Below, piece after piece: positions 1 to 6,231 of a DNA stretch of 6,318 nt. Position numbers and translations under genes: made by a program. The notes beneath the pieces are model-generated. The model searched no databases and was not told the origin of the DNA. It worked only from the letters and a program-made list of their open reading frames with translations. Position 1 is the stretch's first letter. Each line of letters starts with the position of its first letter. This DNA is from Spirochaetaceae bacterium (GTDB lineage: Bacteria; Spirochaetota; Spirochaetia; UBA9216), in the NCBI GenBank assembly GCA_028527945.1, contig JAQQAK010000274.1, positions 1 to 6,318 on the forward strand, in the 5' to 3' direction.

Positions 1-327
1 GATGAAGATGATGACGATGAAGAAAACTTTACAATCGGTTCTGATTTTATTTATGTCTGGAATATCCATCCTGAAAAAATAATAGATATTCCTCTTATTT
101 CTTTTAGCGATGAAAAAAATCAGGTTTTTACAAACGAAGAAAAGTTTTCAATTGAGTATGACGAAACTTTTTGCGCGGAAATAAAACATACGACATCTTT
201 TATTCTGCAAGGTCATCTTACCCTTTCAGTCTTCGGGCTAATAGGTTATGAGTACAGTAATGAATCTGATGAACAAACAAGCCTTTTTGGATTCAGCACA
301 GGTTTAAGCGGTAGTCTGATGTATTAA
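1..327 (+). CDS. C-terminal part of a probable outer-membrane beta-barrel protein (5' end outside window)
   Basis: Frame 1 is open from the first base to a TAA at 325-327, giving 108 residues of a protein whose start lies upstream. The visible part opens with an acidic run (DEDDDDEE). It continues with alternating polar and hydrophobic segments such as FILQGHLTLSVFGLIGYEY and ends FSTGLSGSLMY. A final amphipathic strand closing on an aromatic residue is the usual C-terminal signature of barrels inserted by the BAM machinery, so an outer-membrane location is inferred. The family is not recognised, and there is too little sequence to compare it with the two downstream barrels. It is separated from the next gene by 182 bases that hold a possible terminator and promoter, so it is probably a separate transcription unit. 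Coding status is fairly sure; function is unknown. Confidence 0.75.
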   Translation, partial: DEDDDDEENFTIGSDFIYVWNIHPEKIIDIPLISFSDEKNQVFTNEEKFSIEYDETFCAEIKHTTSFILQGHLTLSVFGLIGYEYSNESDEQTSLFGFSTGLSGSLMY

Positions 328-356
328 AAGCATTAGATTTTTTTGTTTTAAATATG

Positions 357-377
357 AAATAATTCAAAAATTATTTT
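357..377 (+). terminator. AT-only hairpin, possible weak terminator of the upstream gene
   Basis: AAATAATT (357-364) pairs perfectly with AATTATTT (369-376) around a CAAA loop, with TTTT at the 3' edge. It lies 30 bases after the stop at 325-327. A stem without any G-C pair is weak, and such palindromes arise by chance in AT-rich DNA, so this is only a candidate. A T-rich run at 336-348 lies between the stop codon and this stem. Confidence 0.3.
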
Positions 378-394
378 GACTTATGATTTAGGAG

Positions 395-440
395 TTGTAA
401 AAAGACAAATTACTTAAAGGTATGATAAGATATATACAAT
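395..440 (+). promoter_or_regulatory. candidate promoter region for the barrel-FecR-mutL operon
   Basis: Two hexamers fit a sigma-70 -10 box at five of six positions: TATGAT (421-426) and TACAAT (435-440). No good -35 box sits 16-18 bases upstream of either. TTGTAA (395-400) is 20 bases before the first, and a perfect-looking TTGACT (376-381) is much too far away. Position, 70-90 bases upstream of the first start codon of the operon, is the main argument. AT-rich DNA gives many such matches by chance. Confidence 0.25.
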
Positions 441-463
441 TGAGGGTAAAAAATATTAAAATA

Positions 464-491
464 CTCACATGTTCTTAAAAAACATGTTGAG
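464..491 (+). promoter_or_regulatory. inverted repeat in the leader, just before the ribosome binding site
   Basis: ACATGTT (467-473) and AACATGT (481-487) form a perfect 7-bp inverted repeat around a 7-base spacer. CTC (464-466) and GAG (489-491) extend the stem by three pairs if T488 is bulged. T494-498 follows, then the AGGAG ribosome binding site (499-503). The element could be a protein-binding palindrome, an attenuator hairpin ending in the T run, or an mRNA structure that affects access to the binding site. The sequence alone does not decide between these. Confidence 0.45.
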
Positions 492-509
492 ACTTTTTAG
501 GAGATTTTT

Positions 510-1961
510 ATGCGTAAAAACAATTTTTTTGTTTTACTAATTATATTTTTTTATTTTCTATCGATTCCGGTTTTTGCAGAAGAAGATTCTCCCAATATTG
601 AAACAGAGGAAAGCTCTTCAGAAATGACCTCCCCCCCAGAGACTAATAAAGAAACAAACTTTGATTTTGATCTCGGTATTAATTTAGGTGTTGATACTTT
701 CGATCCTTCGTCAGGATCAGATTCTTCAGAAACATATCAGTTAATTTCTATTAAGCCGGAATTTAAAATTGGTAAATTCGGGATAGCTTTTGACCTTGAA
801 CTCCATTACCGTTTTACATCAAATACAGACCAAATTATAGAAATAAGAGAAGAAGACTGGGTTCCAACAGATTCAAGCGATTTTCTTGCGCTCTATCTTC
901 CTAAAATTTCTTATATCAGTTGGGGTGATAAAGGTGACACACTTTTTGCAAGATTAGGTGAAATTGATAGTGCTACACTCGGAACAGGTTTTCTTGTAGA
1001 TTCATATACAAATACTTTATTTTTGCCTGATGAAAAAGTAATAGGACTTGTCTTTGATATGGATGCTAATTTTTTTAATTTTCCATATTTAGGACTTGAG
1101 AGTATGGCTGGTAATATTGCCCATTTTGATGTTACAAGTCTACGACTTTATGGAACTCCATTTAAATGGAGCAAAGTTCCTACTTTAAAATATCTTGAGT
1201 TTGGTTTTACCACAGCATTAGACTTGGATCCTGATTATCGTGAAGACTATTACATTACAGACAACAATTCTGGCGCAGAAGCTTCACCTGTTGTAATTTT
1301 CGGCTTAGATCTTGTTCAGCCTATACTTAATAACAGAATTATCAGTATGGCAGCTTTTGGAGATATGGCATTTCAAAATAGCCATATGGGTGGAGATATA
1401 GGTCTTGGTGGAAGAATTTTAGCAATTGTTCCTTATATGCTTAAATTAAGAATTTTAGGAGACAACTTTGTACCTTCATACTTTGATTACACATATGATT
1501 TATATCGGGGTCAAAAATATGATATTTACAATACATCAGATGGTACAGTAGCACTTGAAGGTGGTCTCGGATGGGTTGCGAGCACTGGGATTTGTGTTTT
1601 TAATGATCTTCTAAAATTTACAATAACAATGGATGGCCCTTTCAAATCAATTCCAGAAGGCAGCATTGAAGATAACTCATATCTCGAATACCCTCACCTA
1701 TATAGTGAGTTTGTTGTAGCTGAAGACCTCATTCCATACTTATATTTTTCTGCGAGCTTTGATAAAAAATATATAACTGAAATTGCTGATATAGTCAGCG
1801 CTGAAAATAGCATTATTGATTTTTCTTTTAATTTTATAACTGGAGCAGCAGTAATTTCATTATCTTATGACATGATTTATGATGACGATGGAGTTGATGG
1901 AGTCAGCTGGACAGATTTTAATATTGATACATCGCTCAACTGTTCACTAAAATTATTTTAA
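510..1961 (+). CDS. secreted outer-membrane beta-barrel protein, paralogue of the barrel domain of the next gene
   Basis: This gene encodes 483 residues. The start ATG is supported by AGGAG (499-503) six bases upstream and by a typical signal peptide: charged MRKNN, a hydrophobic core to about residue 20, and a probable type I cleavage site after VFA (residue 23). Residues 24-50 are a Ser/Thr/Glu-rich low-complexity segment. From about residue 51 the chain alternates amphipathic strands with polar turns and ends in TSLNCSLKLF, a barrel-type C-terminus with final Phe. Residues 77-100 and 132-187 match the barrel domain of the 797-residue neighbour, including the shared patterns GD-x-GDT-x-F, LG-x-I, G-x-G and TN. 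An Asp-rich loop (DDDGVDG, residues 458-464) precedes the last strand. Role is unknown: a porin, or a surface or structural protein, is possible. The C7 tract at 631-637 makes it a candidate for on/off switching. It is probably the first gene of an operon with the FecR-barrel gene and mutL. Confidence 0.85.
   Translation: MRKNNFFVLLIIFFYFLSIPVFAEEDSPNIETEESSSEMTSPPETNKETNFDFDLGINLGVDTFDPSSGSDSSETYQLISIKPEFKIGKFGIAFDLELHYRFTSNTDQIIEIREEDWVPTDSSDFLALYLPKISYISWGDKGDTLFARLGEIDSATLGTGFLVDSYTNTLFLPDEKVIGLVFDMDANFFNFPYLGLESMAGNIAHFDVTSLRLYGTPFKWSKVPTLKYLEFGFTTALDLDPDYREDYYITDNNSGAEASPVVIFGLDLVQPILNNRIISMAAFGDMAFQNSHMGGDIGLGGRILAIVPYMLKLRILGDNFVPSYFDYTYDLYRGQKYDIYNTSDGTVALEGGLGWVASTGICVFNDLLKFTITMDGPFKSIPEGSIEDNSYLEYPHLYSEFVVAEDLIPYLYFSASFDKKYITEIADIVSAENSIIDFSFNFITGAAVISLSYDMIYDDDGVDGVSWTDFNIDTSLNCSLKLF
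631..637 (+). repeat. C7 homopolymer inside the barrel gene, candidate slippage tract
   Basis: Seven consecutive C residues lie in codons 41-43 (Ser-Pro-Pro), between the signal peptide and the barrel. Long C or G runs stand out in DNA of about 33% G+C. Gain of one C would bring in a TAA at 644-646 (present numbering), and loss of one C a TAG at 685-687, so either change would abolish the protein. Slippage itself is inference; seven is near the lower end for tracts known to vary in other bacteria. Confidence 0.7.
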
Positions 1962-1974
1962 TCAGGAGGTTTGA

Positions 1975-4368
1975 ATGACTTTTAAAAGACTACTTATAAC
2001 ATTTTTAATCAGTTTTAACATCCTGATTATTGTTTCATTTCCTCTTTTTTCTCAAACAACAAAAGATAATGATGAGCCTAAAGCCATCCTTTCATATTTT
2101 GACAATAGCGGCGAGTTAGAAGTCTTTAACAGCGATGGCGTATTTATTGGTGAAATATCTCAAGGTATGGATTTATATGTAGGGGCGACAGTAAAAACTT
2201 ATAATTCTACTGCAGAAATGAAACTTGTGCCTAATGGCTCAATAATTAAATTATCTGAAAACTCTATTTTTCAAATAGAGTTTTTACAAACTTCAGCTGA
2301 TGAATCTAACGATTTTTCTCTTTACAAGGGGAAACTCAGACTGGTTGCAGCAACTAGTGGGACTGGTTATGAGAAATATTCTATTATTACGCAATCTTCA
2401 GTTTGTGGTGTAATTGGAACAGACTTTACAATAGATTCAATGGGAGTCCTTGCGGTAAAAGACGGTACAGTAGCGTTTACAAGTATTCTTAACAGTAAAA
2501 CAATAAGTGTTTCAAAAAATGAAATTTCAGATGTTTTTGCAGATACATTTCAAGCCTCTCCTGTATCAGATCAGGCTATTGCAAGTCTTTTTAATGGGAT
2601 GGATTTTTATGAACTTTCTCCTCATTCAGTCCCACGATTTGTAGAAAAGTCTGCAGAAGATGCGGAAGAAATTGCTGATTCAACAGAAACCGAAGAAATT
2701 TCAACAGTTGAAGAAGTTTTAGATGATTCTGAAGAAGATTCTTTAGTTTCTTCAAATACTGAAGAAGAAGCTTTAAGCAACACAGAAACTGTTGTAGTAG
2801 AAGATCAGGAAAAAGTTTCTGAGCCTATCAGTACTGTTTTTAAACAGGATAAAAAACAAGCGATTACAGGTTCTGCTGCAGGAATTCTTTTTGGCAGAAA
2901 TCTTCCAGAAGCACCTGAAGATAATGCTTTAAATAATATCCGTAAAAGAAGAGCTGCAAAAGCAGAAGAGCGAGCAAAAGATGGAGAAGACTCTAAAAGT
3001 TTCTGGGAAGCTTTTGGAGAAAGCATGTCTCTTGATATAGGAGCCCTTTCTGTAAACAGCATAACTTATGCTAAAATATTATTACAACCCAAAGTTGAAG
3101 TTGGGAAGTTTAGAGCTCAGTTTTACATTCCTATAATCTTTAACGAAAATCCCTTTGATTTAGAAAATTGGTATTTTCCTTCTGAGAATAATGAGTGGTC
3201 TTTTGGTTCGGATCAAAGCAGCGGTTCAGATATAGCCTTAGATTTAGCGCACGACCTTTTTTTAAAAGTTAAATATCTTGAATTTGGTGATTATGGTGAT
3301 ACTTTCTTTGTAAAATTAGGCAATATTGAAAACATGACAATGGGTTATGGAATATTAATGCGTAATTTCACTAATAATATCGAGTTCCCTGCGGTCAGAA
3401 AAATTGGGGTTAACACAGGATTTAATTTTAATCATATTGGCTGGGAAGGTGTTGTTGACGACGCCTCCGATCCGTCTATTTTGGGAACTCGTTTTGTTTA
3501 TTATCCATTGGGTAAAAATGTACGTAAGGTTAATTTAGGCTTGTCATTTATGGCTGATATAAACCCTGACTCAGAAACAGAAAGCTCTACAACATTTTTT
3601 GATCCGATGATCATAAGCTCTGCTGTAGATCTTGGTATACCTTTTGATTTAATAGGAATGACTGTTTTTGCCCAAGCCGGAGGATTAGCAATATATAAAG
3701 ACGGCCAAGTCGTTTTAAATAATATATTATTATCAGGAGTTACAAACTTTGGAGTCTCAGGAGGAATACTCGGTAAATTATTCTTCCTTGATTACAGGCT
3801 TGAATACCGTTTAAGCAAAGGTATTTTTACAAGTGCTTATTTTGGTAATAGTTATTTAACATACAAACAGTCGAGGTATGATGAAATACTTGATTACATT
3901 AGTGATACTTCAAACGAAGAATACCATAAAACAACAATGGGAGTTTATGGAGAGCTGTCTGGCAATATCTTTGATGCAATAAAATTAAGTGGTTCATACC
4001 TATGGCCATGGATTGTTGACAATGGAGCTATAAGTAGTACAGATAAGGATAACATAATGTTGTCTGCAGAACTAATGCCAGATGTATTACCTGTTATTGG
4101 GTTGTACGGAAAATTATCTTACATTAGAACAGGTCTTTTTAATAGCTTTCAAAACGCTGCTAATGGAACAGAAACATTTGAAGCAGCCTCACCTTCTACC
4201 ATTGTCAAAGCTGAAGCAATTTTACCAATAAATGATTCAGTAGATATAGCATTCCAACTTTCTACCACTTATTCACGTGATAGTGATGGTAATCTTTTAG
4301 ATTCTGATGATGATGGATTTGCTGATACCGGTTATGCGTTTACCTTGGACATGAGGATACATTTTTAA
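1975..4368 (+). CDS. FecR-domain protein fused to an outer-membrane-type beta-barrel
   Basis: This gene encodes 797 residues. The start is supported by AGGAGG (1964-1969) five bases upstream and by a signal peptide (MTFKR, hydrophobic core 6-25, likely cleavage near residue 27). There is no lipobox Cys. Residues about 35-190 fit a FecR domain: a G-x-x-V-x-T segment (70-75), S-T-A-E-M-K-L-x-x-N-G-S-I-I-K-L (78-93), a YKGKLRL segment (117-123), a GTDF motif (148-151) and VKDGTV (161-166). Residues 224-284 are a strongly acidic linker (24 Asp/Glu in 61 residues), followed by a basic, Ala-rich stretch near 322-336. From about 345 to the end there are barrel-like strands, ending FTLDMRIHF with terminal Phe. 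This part resembles the preceding 483-residue protein. A DxDxDG loop (769-784) lies before the last strand. Classical FecR proteins are inner-membrane regulators of an ECF sigma factor. Here no internal transmembrane helix, sigma factor or TonB-dependent receptor is seen, so signalling of that kind is not supported. The domain more likely sits in the periplasm or at the surface, tethered to the barrel. Confidence 0.85.
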   Translation: MTFKRLLITFLISFNILIIVSFPLFSQTTKDNDEPKAILSYFDNSGELEVFNSDGVFIGEISQGMDLYVGATVKTYNSTAEMKLVPNGSIIKLSENSIFQIEFLQTSADESNDFSLYKGKLRLVAATSGTGYEKYSIITQSSVCGVIGTDFTIDSMGVLAVKDGTVAFTSILNSKTISVSKNEISDVFADTFQASPVSDQAIASLFNGMDFYELSPHSVPRFVEKSAEDAEEIADSTETEEISTVEEVLDDSEEDSLVSSNTEEEALSNTETVVVEDQEKVSEPISTVFKQDKKQAITGSAAGILFGRNLPEAPEDNALNNIRKRRAAKAEERAKDGEDSKSFWEAFGESMSLDIGALSVNSITYAKILLQPKVEVGKFRAQFYIPIIFNENPFDLENWYFPSENNEWSFGSDQSSGSDIALDLAHDLFLKVKYLEFGDYGDTFFVKLGNIENMTMGYGILMRNFTNNIEFPAVRKIGVNTGFNFNHIGWEGVVDDASDPSILGTRFVYYPLGKNVRKVNLGLSFMADINPDSETESSTTFFDPMIISSAVDLGIPFDLIGMTVFAQAGGLAIYKDGQVVLNNILLSGVTNFGVSGGILGKLFFLDYRLEYRLSKGIFTSAYFGNSYLTYKQSRYDEILDYISDTSNEEYHKTTMGVYGELSGNIFDAIKLSGSYLWPWIVDNGAISSTDKDNIMLSAELMPDVLPVIGLYGKLSYIRTGLFNSFQNAANGTETFEAASPSTIVKAEAILPINDSVDIAFQLSTTYSRDSDGNLLDSDDDGFADTGYAFTLDMRIHF

Positions 4369-4372
4369 TTAT

Positions 4373-6124
4373 ATGCCTAATGAAATAAATATTTTAAAAG
4401 ACTCCGTAGCAAGAAGAATAGCTGCAGGAGAAGTTATTGACAGACCAGGAGCCTGTATAAGAGAGCTCATGGACAACTCTATTGACGCTAAAGCTGATGA
4501 AATTACACTATCAATAAAAAATGGTGGCATTGATGAAATAAGGCTTGTAGACAACGGTATTGGAATGGATGAGAGAAATCTTAGATTATGCTTTCTTCCT
4601 CATGCTACAAGTAAAATAAATGATTTTGAAGATATTTATAAAACAAACACACTTGGATTTAGAGGTGAAGCCCTCTCCAGTATTGCAGCATGTTCAAAAC
4701 TAACAATCATCAGCTCAACGTCAGATAGTCTGGCCGCTCATAAACTTGAAATACGTAATGGAAAAATTATTGATCTATCTGATTATAGAGGCTCCAAAGG
4801 TACAGTTATAAGTGTAAGAGATATTTTCTATTCAATGCCAGGACGTAAAAACTTTTTAAAAAGTCCATCAGCAGAATCAGCTGTCTGTAAAACTATGTTT
4901 ATAGAAAAAGCTCTTCCGCAATCAAACAAATCTTTCAAATATTTTACAAATGATAAATTATCTTTATACATTTCAGAAGCGGATCTTGTTTCAAGGGTAA
5001 AATCTGCCTATTCAAGCCTTTTTCATAATGAACTATTGTATAATATAGAAAAAGAAATTGATGGGATTTTAATAAAAGCGGCTGCAGGAAAACATTCACT
5101 TTATAGAAAAGACAGAAAATATATTCATATATTTATAAATAATAGAAGAGTTAATGATTTATCTCTTGTGCATGCTGTAGATTATGCCTATTCACAATAT
5201 CTTCCAGGAGGATGTCATCCAGTATGTTTTCTTTTCCTGGAAATTCCACCGGAACATATTGATTTTAATATTCATCCAGCAAAGCGAGAAGTTAAATTCA
5301 GAAATTTACCTTCAATTCATCACTGTGTGACCCAAGCTCTGGGAGAGTTCTTATCTACTCATAACAGTTTCAAATCCAGTTTTGTTACACCGAAAAAAGA
5401 TACATCGTACCAAACTGAATTTGAAATAAAACAGGAAACAACCCCAACAAGCTTTCACCAAAATTATCCGGTTTATTACAAAACTTACTCACAACCTGAA
5501 CCAGTAAAAGAAAGTATTTTTAAAACAGACAGCATTGATAATATTAATGCTAATTTTATAAAACCAGAAATAAATAAAAGCACAAGTTTAATTTATCTTG
5601 GACAGCTTTTTAAACTTTTTCTGTTATTTGAACATGGCGATGAATTTCTATTAATTGATCAACACGCGGCACATGAACGATTAATTTTTAATGATCTTAT
5701 TTCATCACCTAAAAAAGTACAGGAACTTCTTGTTCCTATGGAACTTAGACTTGAAAAAAAACAAGAAATCTCTGTGGAGGACAACCTTGAAGTTTATTCA
5801 GAATTAGGTTTTGAACTTCAAAAAATATCTCAAGGGAATTGGTGTATAAACGCTTTACCACCTGTATGCAGTGGAATGGAAGATGATATCACAGACTTTT
5901 TTATGGATGAAATAAAAGACGCGGCAGAACTAAAAAAACGTTTATACGCTATGATGTCTTGCCGCAGTGCAATTAAAGATGGAGATATAGTCGATAGTAT
6001 TTCAGCATTAGAAATTGCTACAAAGGTTCTTGAACTGGATAACCCAAGATGCCCTCATGGACGGCCAATAATTCAGATTATATCTCGTGATAAACTTTTT
6101 GAAATGTTCGGCAGAACTTTCTAG
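4373..6124 (+). CDS. mutL: DNA mismatch repair protein MutL (endonuclease type)
   Basis: MutL couples MutS mismatch recognition to strand incision and repair. The 583 residues are slightly shorter than usual (about 600-630), mainly because the linker at roughly 330-403 is short. The N-terminal GHKL ATPase shows IAAGEVIDRP (16-25), ELMDNSIDA (31-39, catalytic Glu31, metal-binding Asn35), DNGIGM (60-65), HATSKI (77-82), GFRGEAL (95-101), FINNRRV (254-260) and NIHPAKREVKF (299-309, with Lys304). The C-terminal dimerisation/nuclease part shows DQHAAHE (429-435), QELLVP (450-455, like the beta-clamp-binding motif of Bacillus MutL), SCRSAIK (529-535), CPHGRP (560-565) and a terminal FGR (579-581). 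These metal-site motifs indicate a nicking MutL, as in bacteria without MutH. The last Glu of the consensus DQHA-x2-E-x4-E is Asn440 here. The start is fixed by homology. The only Shine-Dalgarno-like site, AGGA (4354-4357), is 15 bases away inside the upstream gene. With the 4-base gap, this suggests translational coupling. Confidence 0.97.
   Translation: MPNEINILKDSVARRIAAGEVIDRPGACIRELMDNSIDAKADEITLSIKNGGIDEIRLVDNGIGMDERNLRLCFLPHATSKINDFEDIYKTNTLGFRGEALSSIAACSKLTIISSTSDSLAAHKLEIRNGKIIDLSDYRGSKGTVISVRDIFYSMPGRKNFLKSPSAESAVCKTMFIEKALPQSNKSFKYFTNDKLSLYISEADLVSRVKSAYSSLFHNELLYNIEKEIDGILIKAAAGKHSLYRKDRKYIHIFINNRRVNDLSLVHAVDYAYSQYLPGGCHPVCFLFLEIPPEHIDFNIHPAKREVKFRNLPSIHHCVTQALGEFLSTHNSFKSSFVTPKKDTSYQTEFEIKQETTPTSFHQNYPVYYKTYSQPEPVKESIFKTDSIDNINANFIKPEINKSTSLIYLGQLFKLFLLFEHGDEFLLIDQHAAHERLIFNDLISSPKKVQELLVPMELRLEKKQEISVEDNLEVYSELGFELQKISQGNWCINALPPVCSGMEDDITDFFMDEIKDAAELKKRLYAMMSCRSAIKDGDIVDSISALEIATKVLELDNPRCPHGRPIIQIISRDKLFEMFGRTF
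5754..5761 (+). repeat. A8 run within mutL
   Basis: Eight consecutive A residues cover part of codons 461-463 (Glu-Lys-Lys), upstream of the codons for the SCRSAIK and CPHGRP metal-site motifs. A one-base slip here would remove the nuclease end of MutL while leaving the ATPase domain. Runs of this length are common by chance in AT-rich genes. Confidence 0.6.
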
Positions 6125-6141
6125 TTTTGCAATTTAATATA

Positions 6142-6172
6142 GCCACCACTATAGGTGGCCCCTTCACCTTTT
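6142..6172 (+). terminator. GC-rich hairpin after mutL, possible terminator
   Basis: GCCACC (6142-6147) and GGTGGC (6154-6159) form a perfect 6-bp stem with a 6-base loop, 17 bases after the mutL stop. A TTTT run (6169-6172) follows only after a 9-base gap, so it is not a textbook intrinsic terminator. Read on the minus strand, the stem is followed by TATATTAAATT, also a poor T tract. Because a gene may converge from the right, it could serve either strand, or be the outer hairpin of the structured tail. Confidence 0.4.
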
Positions 6173-6231
6173 ATTCACCGGGAAGGTTTAATACCCCGCC
6201 CTGCTTTAGCAGGATTCTACATGCGGAATCT
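6161..6231. repeat. cluster of short inverted repeats in the GC-shifted tail
   Basis: Three further stems follow the hairpin at 6142-6159: CCTTC/GAAGG (6161-6165 with 6182-6186), CCTGC/GCAGG (6200-6204 with 6209-6213, loop TTTA) and GGATTC/GAATCT (6212-6217 with 6226-6231, outer pair G-T). The last two share bases, so they are alternatives or stacked. Four stems in 90 bases, with G+C near 46%, differ from the rest of the window. A mobile or repeated palindromic unit, or a structured RNA, are possibilities. Each stem alone is short enough to arise by chance. Confidence 0.4.

Noticed and set aside
376..381. TTGACT as a -35 box
   Set aside because: No acceptable -10 hexamer occurs 16-18 bases downstream; the nearest good ones are about 40 bases or more away.
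1975..2560. A classical FecIR regulatory system
   Set aside because: No ECF sigma factor, TonB-dependent receptor or cytoplasmic-plus-transmembrane anti-sigma region is visible. The FecR-like domain follows a signal peptide and is fused to a barrel.
2805..3062. Minus-strand open frame of 85 codons opposite the FecR-barrel linker
   Set aside because: It lies entirely within the well-supported plus-strand gene. Its Ser/Leu/Ala-rich product is what the complement of acidic and basic codons gives, and it shows no recognisable motif.
4369..4554. Minus-strand open frame of 61 codons opposite the start of mutL
   Set aside because: It is the antisense of the highly conserved MutL ATPase motifs, with no independent support.
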